Assembly: GCF_000406965.1 (NCBI RefSeq)
Contig: NZ_KE136358.1
Location: forward strand, 1-64,000
DNA from: Enterococcus avium ATCC 14025
Lineage (GTDB): Bacteria; Bacillota; Bacilli; Lactobacillales; Enterococcaceae
Length of the DNA stretch: 64,000 bases
Direction: 5' to 3'
Part shown: positions 17,855 through 26,732 of the stretch, piece after piece
Layout of the letters: every line of letters begins with the position of its first letter
Position numbering within the stretch: the stretch's first letter is position 1
Translations under genes and position numbers: made by a program
Notes under the pieces: model-generated
What the model was told of the DNA's origin: nothing
Seen by the model: the letters and a program-made list of their open reading frames with translations, nothing else
Database searches by the model: none

Positions 17855-20027
17855 TTTTATCACTTTGAACCATTGTCAAACTGATACGTCCTTTTTTGAC
17901 ATCAACTGCTTCGACCCAAACAGTCACCACGTCACCAACCGAAACTACGTCAGTTGGATGTTTTACATACTTTTTACTCAATTTAGAAATGTGGACCAAT
18001 CCGTCCTGTTTTACTCCAATATCAACAAAGGCTCCGAAATCAATCACGTTTCGAACAGTTCCTTGAAGCTCCATTCCCGCTTTTAAATCTTCCATCGTCA
18101 ATACGTCTTGACGTAATAAAGGAGCGGGCATTTCATCACGCATATCTCGCCCTGGTTGAAGCAAGGCTTGCAAGATATCCTTAATCGTTTCCTTACCAAT
18201 TTCAAGCTTTTGCTGCAATTGACTTAACTGTAATGCTTTGATTTTTTCTGTGGCTTCCACAGAACCTAATAATTTTAGGTCAACCTCAGCAAGATCCAAA
18301 ATTTCTTTTGCACTATTGTAGCTTTCTGGGTGAATGGCAGTTGTATCTAACACATTCTTTGCTCCAGGAATTCGCAAAAAACCGATAGCTTGTTCGTAAG
18401 CTTTTGGTCCTAAGCGAGGAACTTTTTTCAATTGCGGACGCGAGGTAAATGCACCGTTTTCTTCACGATAGTTAACAATATTTTGCGCTGTCGTTTTGTT
18501 TAAGCCAGAAGCATACTGTAATAGCTGTGGACTAGCCGTATTGACGTTTACTCCGACTTGGTTAACCGCGGTCTCTACTACAAAATCTAAACGCTCAGAA
18601 AGACGTTTTTGAGAAACATCATGCTGATATTGACCAACACCAACAGCTTTTGGATCGATTTTTACTAATTCTGACAGCGGATCTTGCAATCGACGCGCGA
18701 TGCTGACTGCACTTCGTTCTTCAACCTGCAGCTCAGGAAATTCTGTCCGGGCAATGTCGCTGGCTGAGTAAACAGAAGCTCCTGCTTCATTAACGATCAC
18801 ATAAAAGACTTCTTGTTGAACTTGTTTTAGTTGTTCAGCTACGAATAATTCAGATTCACGACTTGCAGTGCCATTGCCGATCGCAACCATCTCAACGTTA
18901 TACTTTTTAATTAACGCTTGAAATGCAGGTCCAGCAGCTTGTCGTTTTGCCTGAGGAGCCGGCTTGTGAGGATAAATCACTTCAATCGCTAAAACTTTTC
19001 CGGTTTCATCTACCACAGCTAGTTTACAGCCAGTACGATACGCTGGGTCAAATCCCAGCACGACTTTTCCTTTTAAAGGTGGTTGCAATAGTAAATTGCG
19101 TAAATTTTCACCGAAAATATTGATCGCTTGTTCATCTGCCTCTTCCGTCAATTCATTTCGAATCTCCCGTTCAATCGCAGGTCCGATGAATCGTTTATAG
19201 CTATCTTTGTAAGCTTCACGAACAAACTCCGCAGTGACAGCTCGAGTATTCTGCACTAATTGACGTTCAAGATATTCATAGATTTTTTCTTCTTCGACCA
19301 CGATTGAAACTTTTAAAATCTCTTCTTTTTCACCACGATTGGAGGCTAACACACGATGAGAAACCATTTTGTTGATTGGCTCAGCAAAATCATAGTACAT
19401 TTCATAGACACCTTTTTCATCTTTATCGGCATCCTTGACCTTGCTCTGATACACACCTTTATTTTTCGTATACGAACGAATCCACGTGCGAAAATCAGGA
19501 TTATCGCTAATTTGTTCGGCTACAATCTCATGTGCTCCTTGCAAAGCTTCCTCAGCATTGACGATGTTTTCATTTATAAACTCGCCAGCTTTAGCATAGA
19601 CATCACCAGATTGCGGAAAGCTCACCAAATAATTGGCTAAAGGCTCTAACCCGTTTTCTTTAGCGATCGTTGCTTTTGTTCGACGTTTTTGCTTATATGG
19701 ACGATATAAATCTTCAACCTTTTGAACTTTAACTGCTTGTTGAATTTTCTTAGCTAACTCGTCTGTTAATTTTCCTTGCTCGTCAATTAGTCGTAAAACT
19801 TCTTGTTTACGCTTTTCTAAGTTTTCCAAATAATTGTAACGTTCTTCGATTTCACGAATCTGTACCTCATCTAAACTGCCTGTCATTTCTTTACGATAAC
19901 GAGCAATGAAAGGTACCGTATTTCCGTCTGTAAGTAATGTCAAAACGACATTGATCTGCTGCGGACGATAATCCGTTAATTCTTTATTCAGTAGTTGAAT
20001 GATTTCCTGGTTTAAATTCTCTGCCAT
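17847..20027 (-). CDS. tex: Tex family RNA-binding transcription accessory protein
   Basis: A 726-residue homologue of Tex/Spt6. In order it has an N-terminal helical region with TVPFIARYRKEMTGSLDE, a YqgF/RNase H-like domain (about 320-450, VLGFDPAYRTGCKLAVVD), helix-hairpin-helix repeats (about 490-560, VGVNVNTASPQLL) and a C-terminal S1 RNA-binding domain (about 648-718, GTVRNVIDFGAFVDIGV). It binds nucleic acids and affects transcription and virulence in several bacteria. It overlaps the sprT-like gene. Length and domain order are normal. Confidence 0.95.
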   Translation of the reverse strand: MAENLNQEIIQLLNKELTDYRPQQINVVLTLLTDGNTVPFIARYRKEMTGSLDEVQIREIEERYNYLENLEKRKQEVLRLIDEQGKLTDELAKKIQQAVKVQKVEDLYRPYKQKRRTKATIAKENGLEPLANYLVSFPQSGDVYAKAGEFINENIVNAEEALQGAHEIVAEQISDNPDFRTWIRSYTKNKGVYQSKVKDADKDEKGVYEMYYDFAEPINKMVSHRVLASNRGEKEEILKVSIVVEEEKIYEYLERQLVQNTRAVTAEFVREAYKDSYKRFIGPAIEREIRNELTEEADEQAINIFGENLRNLLLQPPLKGKVVLGFDPAYRTGCKLAVVDETGKVLAIEVIYPHKPAPQAKRQAAGPAFQALIKKYNVEMVAIGNGTASRESELFVAEQLKQVQQEVFYVIVNEAGASVYSASDIARTEFPELQVEERSAVSIARRLQDPLSELVKIDPKAVGVGQYQHDVSQKRLSERLDFVVETAVNQVGVNVNTASPQLLQYASGLNKTTAQNIVNYREENGAFTSRPQLKKVPRLGPKAYEQAIGFLRIPGAKNVLDTTAIHPESYNSAKEILDLAEVDLKLLGSVEATEKIKALQLSQLQQKLEIGKETIKDILQALLQPGRDMRDEMPAPLLRQDVLTMEDLKAGMELQGTVRNVIDFGAFVDIGVKQDGLVHISKLSKKYVKHPTDVVSVGDVVTVWVEAVDVKKGRISLTMVQSDKND

Positions 20028-20126
20028 TTCAATTCCTCATTTCATCCAAAATCTTATCTATTTTATCATATTTCAAGAAAGATTGCTTATTGATCTCAAG
20101 CAAAAAATGGACGTCCCCATATGCGT

Positions 20127-20235
20127 TCAGCGTCAAGAAATATGAAGGGTTTTCTGAAAGTACTCCTCAAAATTCCGATTTATTTCTACAGACACTGCTT
20201 ATACGTCGCCGTTTATTCGTAAATAGGAGCTGACC
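20127..20235. repeat. Dispersed intergenic repeat, copy A
   Basis: An imperfect palindrome of about 109 bp related to 46806-46927. Shared pieces in the same order are TCAGC, TCAAGAAATA, GAAGG, CTCAAA, CGTTTATTCG and a closing AGCT(A)TGAC/AGCTGAC. The ends TCAGC and GCTGA are inverted. It fills the gap between tex and the EamA gene. No open frame is seen. Confidence 0.65.
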
Positions 20236-20260
20236 AAAATATCTAAAAAATTATGGATCA
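20228..20260 (-). terminator. Weak hairpin after the EamA gene
   Basis: GCTGATCC pairs imperfectly with GGTCAGC at the right end of repeat copy A, with AT-rich sequence between the arms. Termination activity is uncertain. Confidence 0.35.
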
Positions 20261-20266
20261 GCACTT

Positions 20267-21163
20267 TTAACTCTCTTTTTTTCTTTGCTGTATAAAATTG
20301 GGCAGCTCTGATAAAAGCAAACCTGTCAAAGTCAATAAAATTCCAATGAACGTTTTAAGCGTCAACCTCTCACCCAAAATCAAAACAGAAGCTATCGTAG
20401 TCAGCATTGGAATGGTGTAAATGTACACTGCTGCTCTTACTGCTCCAAGATTTTTGACCGAAAAATTCCAAGTTACAAAGCACAGAGCGGAAGCACCAAT
20501 GCCTAAGAAAAGAAGATTACCCAAACTTTCCACTTGCAAAAAACGAGAAAAATCGAACTTATCCAGCGTAATAACTAAAACTGGCAGCATAAACAATAGA
20601 CCATAGAAAAAAATCCGCTGTGTTGTAGCAATAGTTCCATAACCAAACTCGCTAATTTTTTTCACTATTAAAGAGTAGGAAGCCCAGCAAATTGTTGCCA
20701 CCAAAGCCAAGCCATCACCAATCGGATTAACATTCAGTGTTCCTGAAAGACTGATCAATGAAATTCCAATCATTGAACAAATAAAGCCTAAAATAAAAAC
20801 ACGCGGGATCATTCCTTGCTTCAAAACAAAGCGGCTGATCAAGGCAGTCATAAAAGGACTAACCGAACCAATGATCCCGACGTTCATTGCTAAAGTATAG
20901 GTCAGTGCGACGTTTTCTAAATAATAATATAAAAAAACACCAAATAAACCAGCAACTATGTAATACCGTTCCTCTCGCCAGCTCTTAAAGGGCAAGAATT
21001 TACGTGAGACTATTGTTAAAACAAGAAAACCAATAAGAAATCGCACGAAAAGAATTTCGATTGGTAAAAACAACTCAAGTAGCACCTTAGTAGAAATAAA
21101 TGTCAACGCCCATATGACAACGGTAAAACTCGCGGATAAATGACCTTTTACAATATCTGACAT
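20267..21163 (-). CDS. EamA family (DMT superfamily) transporter
   Basis: A polytopic membrane protein of 298 residues with two EamA repeats of about five helices each. The first (about 8-140) has WALTFISTKVLLELFLPIEILFVRF. The second (about 155-290) ends ILGERLTLKTFIGILLTLTGLLLS, a typical EamA closing block. Family members export amino acids or other metabolites; the substrate cannot be told from sequence. It is a single gene between the repeat element and a long AT-rich gap. Confidence 0.88.
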   Translation of the reverse strand: MSDIVKGHLSASFTVVIWALTFISTKVLLELFLPIEILFVRFLIGFLVLTIVSRKFLPFKSWREERYYIVAGLFGVFLYYYLENVALTYTLAMNVGIIGSVSPFMTALISRFVLKQGMIPRVFILGFICSMIGISLISLSGTLNVNPIGDGLALVATICWASYSLIVKKISEFGYGTIATTQRIFFYGLLFMLPVLVITLDKFDFSRFLQVESLGNLLFLGIGASALCFVTWNFSVKNLGAVRAAVYIYTIPMLTTIASVLILGERLTLKTFIGILLTLTGLLLSELPNFIQQRKKES

Positions 21164-21350
21164 AGTATAAAAGAATTTCCTTTCTCAATTTTTAACAATT
21201 ATAAATAACAGAACCCTACAGCATAATCCTGCTTAGTACGATATTAATCCTAAACTAATTAAGACTCTACTAAATCACTATGACATTTTGTAAAGAATTG
21301 CGCAATGCAATTAACAAAAAAATGATACTGAGACCAGAAGGATTTTTGAA
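21164..21350. other. AT-rich intergenic stretch
   Basis: This stretch lies upstream of the EamA gene and downstream of the metallophosphoesterase terminator. I see no gene, RNA motif or clear promoter box. It probably holds the EamA promoter. Confidence 0.4.
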
Positions 21351-21405
21351 ATCAAAAAAAGCGAACGCTTCAAAACTTTTAAATTAGAAAGTTTTGAAGC
21401 GTTCA
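21351..21405 (-). terminator. Strong terminator after the metallophosphoesterase gene
   Basis: A 17-bp perfect stem (21363-21379 with 21388-21404) has an 8-nt loop. On the minus strand a run of seven T follows. It lies about 80 nt after the stop codon. Confidence 0.9.
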
Positions 21406-21484
21406 GCTTAAATAGTGAGATCTTCACTTTATTCTTCAATGATACAAAATAGTGACTTCAATAATTGTTGAATCTTTTTGAACG

Positions 21485-22213
21485 TTAAAAATCTGGTTGC
21501 CATGGTCCGTCCGTATTAGGGATTTCGTAATCATGAACAATGCCATTTTTATCAAAAACCACCCCGTGCAGAGTTCCGCCAAAGACTGCTCCACCATCAA
21601 CTCCGATTTTTCCATCAGATTGCCAAAGGGCTGTCGTTTGCATATCTCCATATAGCATTGGTGTAATAGTATGACCAAATACAATTGTTTTTCCTGTATT
21701 GTTTTTACCTTCATGAAACGGTTCGCGAATCCACAAGAAATCTTGCAGGGAGGTTTCCTTCCAATCCTTTGTCAAGTCAACTCCAGCATGAACAAAGACA
21801 TAATTGCCCCACTCATAATAGAATGGACGTTCCGCTAAAAAATTCAACATATCTTTGTACCGACTACGGATCATCATAGCAATCTCAGTCGGTGAATATT
21901 CATCTGTCGCGCCTTTATGTAACAAACTTTCAATCGTTTCTTTTCCACCATTATAAAGATAACTTGGAAACCAATCTTCTGGACTGTTCATAAACTCCAG
22001 AAAATATTGCTCATGGTTTCCCCTTAAATAGATTGCTTGGTATTTTTTTACAAGTTCCATTCCTAAAAGCCAACAGTCTTTACTTTTGGGCCCTCGATCA
22101 TTCAGATCTCCAATCAGGATCAACTGCTGTTCGTCCGGCTGAAAATTTTTTAAGATTGATCTGAACATATCGTATTCCCCGTGAACATCACCAATTACAA
22201 AAACCTGCTCCAT
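21485..22213 (-). CDS. Metallophosphoesterase of the PPP/ApaH-like family
   Basis: A cytoplasmic metal-dependent phosphatase of 242 residues. The PPP signature is complete: GDVHG (8-12), GDLNDRG (35-41), GNHE (65-68), then FVHAGVD and VFGHT. Family members act on diadenosine tetraphosphate, on Ser/Thr phosphate or on RNA 5' ends, and the sequence does not decide between them. In the second motif the usual GDxVDRG has Asn (GDLNDRG), a minor change outside the metal ligands. It stands alone, 28 nt downstream of the VOC gene. Confidence 0.88.
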   Translation of the reverse strand: MEQVFVIGDVHGEYDMFRSILKNFQPDEQQLILIGDLNDRGPKSKDCWLLGMELVKKYQAIYLRGNHEQYFLEFMNSPEDWFPSYLYNGGKETIESLLHKGATDEYSPTEIAMMIRSRYKDMLNFLAERPFYYEWGNYVFVHAGVDLTKDWKETSLQDFLWIREPFHEGKNNTGKTIVFGHTITPMLYGDMQTTALWQSDGKIGVDGGAVFGGTLHGVVFDKNGIVHDYEIPNTDGPWQPDF

Positions 22214-22241
22214 CTTTGTTCGCCCCTAACTGAAGAACGCT

Positions 22242-22613
22242 TTAATTACCTGATACTACAAAATAATTTCCATCCGCATCAACAAAATTGAATAAAAACT
22301 CTTCGCCAATTTGAGCCAACTCTCCTAATTGAACATCCACCTTCTGCAATTTTTTGTACAATGCCATAACATCATCACTTCCAAAAATTAAAGCGGGAGA
22401 TGGCTCAGCTGCTTCATCATCATTTTTTTCAATAAATTCTCGATCGTAGATTACCAGACGTGTCGTACTATTTTGACTCATCGCTACTTCTGCCACTTGA
22501 GAACCATCCAATTCTTCAAAACTAATCTCGACAAATCCTAAACTTTGCCAAAAATTACTAGCTTTACGTACATCATTTGCATATAAAATTACTTTTACCT
22601 GTTCGTTAAACAA
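22242..22613 (-). CDS. VOC (glyoxalase/bleomycin resistance) family protein
   Basis: A single VOC domain of about 123 residues. VKVILYANDVRKASNFWQSLGFVE is the beta-alpha-beta start of the fold, and NFVDADGNYFVVSG is the end. An acidic insert, EKNDDEAAEPSPAL, occupies the middle. The usual metal-binding His/Glu set is not obvious, so catalysis is doubtful. An in-frame TTG at 22613, with GGAG 8 nt before it, fits better than the distant ATG at 22655. The function is unknown. Confidence 0.75.
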   Translation of the reverse strand: MFNEQVKVILYANDVRKASNFWQSLGFVEISFEELDGSQVAEVAMSQNSTTRLVIYDREFIEKNDDEAAEPSPALIFGSDDVMALYKKLQKVDVQLGELAQIGEEFLFNFVDADGNYFVVSGN

Positions 22614-22774
22614 AATATTCACTCCAAAAAATACATATTCTAAATCTACATACACTCAATATATCAAAGAGTGGCCTCTAATGCTAATCCAATAAAAAAT
22701 ATCTCTCGGTAACCAATGTTCTGGTTTCATTGAAGCACTACGGTCATTTAGCTAGACTAGCAAGTTGAGTGTAG

Positions 22775-22806
22775 CAAAAAAGACTTGGTCGCGCCAGCCA
22801 AGCCTT
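22775..22806 (-). terminator. Terminator after the cystine symporter gene
   Basis: AGGCTTGG (22805-22798) pairs with CCAAGTCT (22788-22781), followed by TTTTTT on the minus strand. Confidence 0.85.
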
Positions 22807-22811
22807 TCATA

Positions 22812-24203
22812 TTAAGAATTTACTTCAATCGAAGCATTTTCATCATGTAAAATTTCCCGGTCTAATTCATGGATGCGTTCACTAGTTACGACGCCAGCAA
22901 CCATACTGCCACTGACATTAACCGCGGTACGAGCCATATCAATCATCGGCTCCACAGAGATTACTAAACCAACGATCGCCACTGGTAAGTTCATCGCACC
23001 TAAAACGATTAATGAAGCGAAAGTTGCTCCGCCTCCGACACCAGCTACGCCAAATGAACTAATAGTTACGATAGCAATTAGCATCACAATAAATTTCAAA
23101 TCAAAAACATTTACACCAACTGTAGGTGCTACGATTGTCGCAAGCATTGCTGGATACACACCAGCACAACCGTTTTGACCAATCGAGATACCAAAGCTTC
23201 CTGCAAAGTTAGCCGTAGCTTCATCTACACCTAACGCTTTGGTTTGTGTTTCAATATTCATCGGCAACGTTCCCGCACTTGAACGTGAAGTAAACGCGAA
23301 GCTCAATGCTGGGAAAGCCTTCTTAAAGAAGTTGATTGGGTTCACTTTTACACCTAACAGAATAATAGAATGAACCAATAAAACAACGATCAATGCACTA
23401 TAAGAGGCTAAAATGAACTTACCTAAGTTAACAATTGCTTCAAAATCACTGGTTGCTAATACATTTGTCATCAAAGCAAAGACACCATATGGCGTTAAAC
23501 GTAACACTAGCGTCACGATACGCATAACAACCTTATATAAGCTTTCAATCAAATTCGCAAAGAATTCCGCTTCTTTTGGTGCTTTTCGTCGAACACCTAA
23601 AAAGGCAATCCCTACAAAAGCCGCAAAAATTACCACACCAATTGTACTTGTTGGTCGTGTTCCCGCAAAATCAGCAAAGACATTAGTTGGGATGAAGGAT
23701 AAAATCTGTTGCGGAATTGAAAAGTTTTGAACCATTGACTGACGATCCGCCAACTCTTTGATTCGAGCAGTTTCAGCTGCTCCTTTAGTAAATGTCGCAC
23801 CATCTAGTCCAAAGACCATAACAGCCACAATCCCAATCAAAGCAGCGATTGCCGTTGTAGCCAATAATGTAACTAAAACATTGGCACTGATTTTTCCAAG
23901 CTTCTTGCTTGATTTCATTTTGGTAAAGGCACCAACGATCGAAATAAATACTAAAGGCATAACTAACATTTGTAATAATGAAATATAACCATTACCAACG
24001 ATTCCAATCCATTCCATCGCTTGAGAAATCACTTTGCTACCATTACCTAAAAGTAATTGCAAAACCCCGCCGAAAACAATTCCGGCGCCTAATCCAGCAA
24101 AAACGCGATTAGAAAATTTCACATGTCTTTTTTGCATTTGGTAAAAAGCCACAAGCAACGCAACGAATACTAGAATCACTAATACAGTGAACAGAGTTGT
24201 CAT
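22812..24203 (-). CDS. tcyP: L-cystine/cation symporter of the DAACS family (TcyP-like)
   Basis: A membrane carrier of 463 residues of the dicarboxylate/amino acid:cation symporter family. The long N-terminal region with LVAFYQMQKRHVKFSNRVFAGLGAG and the block AFTSRSSAGTLPMNIETQ agree with the TcyP cystine branch rather than glutamate or dicarboxylate carriers. The C-terminal helices with GISIGQNGCAGVYPAM and GVAGVGGGA are typical. Cystine as substrate is inferred from the subfamily. The ribosome site AAGGAGGAATACA precedes the ATG. The leader of about 130 nt carries a dyad at the promoter. Confidence 0.85.
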   Translation of the reverse strand: MTTLFTVLVILVFVALLVAFYQMQKRHVKFSNRVFAGLGAGIVFGGVLQLLLGNGSKVISQAMEWIGIVGNGYISLLQMLVMPLVFISIVGAFTKMKSSKKLGKISANVLVTLLATTAIAALIGIVAVMVFGLDGATFTKGAAETARIKELADRQSMVQNFSIPQQILSFIPTNVFADFAGTRPTSTIGVVIFAAFVGIAFLGVRRKAPKEAEFFANLIESLYKVVMRIVTLVLRLTPYGVFALMTNVLATSDFEAIVNLGKFILASYSALIVVLLVHSIILLGVKVNPINFFKKAFPALSFAFTSRSSAGTLPMNIETQTKALGVDEATANFAGSFGISIGQNGCAGVYPAMLATIVAPTVGVNVFDLKFIVMLIAIVTISSFGVAGVGGGATFASLIVLGAMNLPVAIVGLVISVEPMIDMARTAVNVSGSMVAGVVTSERIHELDREILHDENASIEVNS

Positions 24204-24337
24204 TGTATTCCTCCTTAAAATAGCTTTCTATAATGACAAGTCTGTCAAAGGAAGTAAAGGTTCCCGGTATTTGTTCTTCAACAAAATACCCTAAAATATA
24301 GTTGCGCGATTCCTAAATTTTAGTGACCTTTAAATTA

Positions 24338-24362
24338 TAACCCAGATAAAATAATCTGTCCT
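24338..24362 (-). promoter_or_regulatory. Candidate promoter and operator dyad of the cystine symporter gene
   Basis: TATAAT lies on the minus strand near 24339, about 130 nt before the ATG. Just upstream is the inverted repeat CAGAT-TATTTT-ATCTG. A regulator bound there would block the -10/-35 region. The -35 is weak. Confidence 0.4.
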
Positions 24363-24399
24363 GAAATTTGCATAGTTTCAAAGAAATTTTCATAATCAT

Positions 24400-24476
24400 A
24401 TACAAAAGGACCTCTACCTTAAAAAATGACGACTAATTGGAAAATAAGTGTCAGTTTCAGGTAGGGTTCCTTTTAA
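24400..24476 (-). terminator. Terminator overlapping the DUF1149 stop
   Basis: The 16-nt arms AAAAGGAACCCTACCT (24474-24459) and AGGTAGAGGTCCTTTT (24419-24404) pair with two mismatches around a 39-nt loop. The upper arm includes the stop codon. Confidence 0.7.
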
Positions 24477-24856
24477 ATGGTATTAGATGAAAAATTAATT
24501 TTAACGCCTGGTTTATCTAACGCAATCTCAGTTATTTCATAAACCATACGTTCAATCAGTCTTAGTATTGGACGGATCATCTCATTGGCTTCCGCTTCAG
24601 TCAAATCATTTTGCTGTTTGACTTGACGACCAATCACGTGGATCACTTGAGAAAGAACTCCGCCAATAATAAATTCCTCAAATGGAAGAACAAATTCGAT
24701 CCGCACCCCCATAATACTATTTTCAGGTGGATATCCAGGATCTGTTGCTTCCAGTGGACTGAAATTAATCAGCAATTTTTGTTTCACTACCTGATCTTTC
24801 GGAGGAAGTCCGTAGTTAAATGATTCTACGACCTCCTGATCGCGTTGTAACTTCAT
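24473..24856 (-). CDS. DUF1149 family protein
   Basis: A protein of 127 residues matching DUF1149, found in enterococci, streptococci and lactobacilli. No signal peptide or membrane segment is present. MKLQRDQEVVESFNYG opens it, and the core alternates strands and helices (GVRIEFVLPFEEFIIGGVLSQ). Family function is unknown. It is a single gene between the cystine symporter and the HAD phosphatase, with its own terminator. Confidence 0.82.
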   Translation of the reverse strand: MKLQRDQEVVESFNYGLPPKDQVVKQKLLINFSPLEATDPGYPPENSIMGVRIEFVLPFEEFIIGGVLSQVIHVIGRQVKQQNDLTEAEANEMIRPILRLIERMVYEITEIALDKPGVKINFSSNTI

Positions 24857-24940
24857 TTTACACCTCTCGCTCGAGTTGAAATAATGTTTTTAATAAACAG
24901 CTTACTCATTAATAGCCTTTTCCTAATTATAGCTTTCTAC

Positions 24941-25546
24941 TCAGAAAATTTGTACCATTTCTTTTAAATTATTTATAGAATAAGTCGCCTTAACAACTTG
25001 GCTAAAATGATCCAAATCAAGAAAAACTGTTTGCACACCAGCATTATTTCCAGCTTCGATATCTAATTTGCGATCGCCAATCATCACAGTTTTTTCAGAT
25101 TCTAATTGATAGTTATCAATAAAATAATAAATTGCACTTGGATCTGGTTTCCTTGGAAAATTCGAATCACTTCCAATGATATCAACGATAAGCGAATCTA
25201 ATCCGTCTCTTTTTAGTAATTGCCAGGTTGAATCCACAGTACGATGAGTCAAAATAAAATGTCTACCACCCATGTTTTGCAGTTTTTCCAACGTCTCCTT
25301 TGTCTCCTTAAAAGGAAAAGAGTTCCTATTTTTCTGAGCCTCATAACTATGATACTTTCGATCAAAATCTGGTACAGGTAAACGCCAATCCATAATCATT
25401 TGACGGATTGATTCAGTTTTGATTTTCTGATAAACCTCTTTTTCATCTTTTTCGATCCCAAATTCTTTAAAAGTTTCCATCAATGCTTTTAACATGATTG
25501 GATACGTATCATATAATGTGCCATCAAAATCCCAAATATAATTCAT
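24941..25546 (-). CDS. HAD superfamily hydrolase (phosphoglycolate phosphatase-like)
   Basis: A cytoplasmic phosphatase of 201 residues with all four HAD motifs. The nucleophile region is WDFDGTLYD (D6 and D8), the Thr motif is FILTHR, the Lys lies in the KPDPSAIYYF block, and the acidic motif is MIGDRKLDIEAG. The helical cap (about 15-80) is of the C1 type, as in Gph and beta-phosphoglucomutase relatives. The substrate is not predictable. It follows the phosphoglycerate mutase gene by 30 nt, so the two may be co-transcribed. Confidence 0.88.
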   Translation of the reverse strand: MNYIWDFDGTLYDTYPIMLKALMETFKEFGIEKDEKEVYQKIKTESIRQMIMDWRLPVPDFDRKYHSYEAQKNRNSFPFKETKETLEKLQNMGGRHFILTHRTVDSTWQLLKRDGLDSLIVDIIGSDSNFPRKPDPSAIYYFIDNYQLESEKTVMIGDRKLDIEAGNNAGVQTVFLDLDHFSQVVKATYSINNLKEMVQIF

Positions 25547-25576
25547 GTCATGCCTTTCTAAGTTAATATCCTGTTT

Positions 25577-26245
25577 TTATAAAATTTCTTTTTGTATAAT
25601 TTTCAATTGTGAGTTGAAAGTATAAATCATTGGCGTAGCATTAGGAATCTCAATTTGATCTACTTGATTAGTAGGAACATTTTCTAAAAACTGAACTAAT
25701 GCACGCAAACTATTACCATGTCCGCAAACTAAAACAGTCTTCTCATCAAGTAAGTTCGGCGCGATCTGATCTTGCCACAAAGGAAGCACTCTCTGTGAAG
25801 TCATGTGTAGACTTTCTCCAGTCGGTATCAATCGTGGGTCCAAATGATTATATCGACGATCAAAATGATTGTCTTTGGCTAGTGGAGGGACTTCATCAAA
25901 GCCTCTTCGCCATTTTTTCACTTGTTGGGCACCGAAATGCTCCGCAATGATATCTTTATTTTTTCCCACTAATGCGCCATAGTGACGTTCGTTTAAGCGC
26001 CACGTCTTATATTCAGGAACAAAACTCGCTTCTGCTTCTTGCAAAATCATTTGAGCCGTTTTAATCGAACGTTTTAAAACTGATTCGAAAGCAACATCAA
26101 TCAGTAATCCATGATTCTTAATCTTATTACCAGCTGTCTTGGCTTGCTCAATTCCTTTTTCAGTCAAATCTACATCCAGCCATCCAGTCCAATAGTTTTC
26201 AAAATTCGCTTCGCTTTCGCCATGTCGGACTAATACTAAATTCAT
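25577..26245 (-). CDS. gpmA: 2,3-bisphosphoglycerate-dependent phosphoglycerate mutase
   Basis: A histidine phosphatase superfamily enzyme of 222 residues, predicted to interconvert 2- and 3-phosphoglycerate in glycolysis. The phospho-His is H8 in VRHGESEAN. TGWLDVDLTEKG, the substrate loop LNERHYGALVGKNK and the second His in CGHGNSLRAL all match dPGM rather than broad phosphatases. It is slightly shorter than the usual 228-230 residues and may be a second copy beside a housekeeping enzyme; that is inference. It lies directly upstream of the HAD gene. Confidence 0.88.
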   Translation of the reverse strand: MNLVLVRHGESEANFENYWTGWLDVDLTEKGIEQAKTAGNKIKNHGLLIDVAFESVLKRSIKTAQMILQEAEASFVPEYKTWRLNERHYGALVGKNKDIIAEHFGAQQVKKWRRGFDEVPPLAKDNHFDRRYNHLDPRLIPTGESLHMTSQRVLPLWQDQIAPNLLDEKTVLVCGHGNSLRALVQFLENVPTNQVDQIEIPNATPMIYTFNSQLKIIQKEIL

Positions 26246-26275
26246 CTTTTCACCTTCTCACTAAAAGAATAACAG

Positions 26276-26307
26276 AAAAAGCCTAGTTTTAAAAACTAGA
26301 CCTTTTT
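26276..26307 (-). terminator. Terminator containing the stop of the zinc-ribbon gene
   Basis: A 9-bp stem, GTCTAGTTT with AAACTAGGC (26301-26293 and 26289-26281), is followed by TTTTT on the minus strand. The stop TAG (26298-26296) lies within the stem. Confidence 0.82.
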
Positions 26308-26709
26308 CACAAACTGTGTGTGACAATGCTTGCAGGTCACTTTGATTTTCCCACGACCTTTTGGTGCACGCATCTTTTGTTTACACTCTGGACATTTAAA
26401 ATAACGATAAGTTCCATTTTTACCTTTGAAGAAATCTTTCATACGAGCAAGCCACTGAATAAATTTTTGATTTTCATTGCTTCGCGGATAAATCTTTTTC
26501 GAACAAAAACGATAAAGAACCAGCACGAAAGCAGCAATTGCAAGTATATTTCCAATGTAAAACGGAATCCAACGGTCAAAAATCATCATCACAGCCCATA
26601 CAATGAGTAAGGCTTTATTGATTTGATCCAATCTACCATAACGTCCGCGCATTAAATACGCATATTTTTGGTAAAATTTGGTCAATCGCTGTATCCAAAT
26701 ATTCCCCAA
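26296..26709 (-). CDS. Small membrane protein with C-terminal zinc ribbon, function unknown
   Basis: A protein of 137 residues. An N-terminal basic region leads to two hydrophobic segments (about 33-46 and 50-67), followed by a cytosolic C-terminus with a zinc ribbon (C106-P-E-C109 and C126-K-H-C129) preceded by basic residues. The ribbon suggests contact with nucleic acid or protein near the membrane, but no function can be assigned. It lies 23 nt downstream of a 42-residue basic protein and rlmD and is probably in the same transcript. Confidence 0.75.
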   Translation of the reverse strand: MGNIWIQRLTKFYQKYAYLMRGRYGRLDQINKALLIVWAVMMIFDRWIPFYIGNILAIAAFVLVLYRFCSKKIYPRSNENQKFIQWLARMKDFFKGKNGTYRYFKCPECKQKMRAPKGRGKIKVTCKHCHTQFVKKV

Positions 26710-26732
26710 TGATACTACCCCTTTCTATGATC

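Noticed and set aside
21436-21714. A 92-codon minus-strand frame at the end of the metallophosphoesterase gene
   Set aside because: It is out of frame with a gene whose motifs are complete, with no good start signal of its own.
24204-24472. A T-box, SAM or cysteine riboswitch before the cystine symporter
   Set aside because: I looked for a T-box bulge sequence, an S-box core and a terminator/antiterminator pair and found none.
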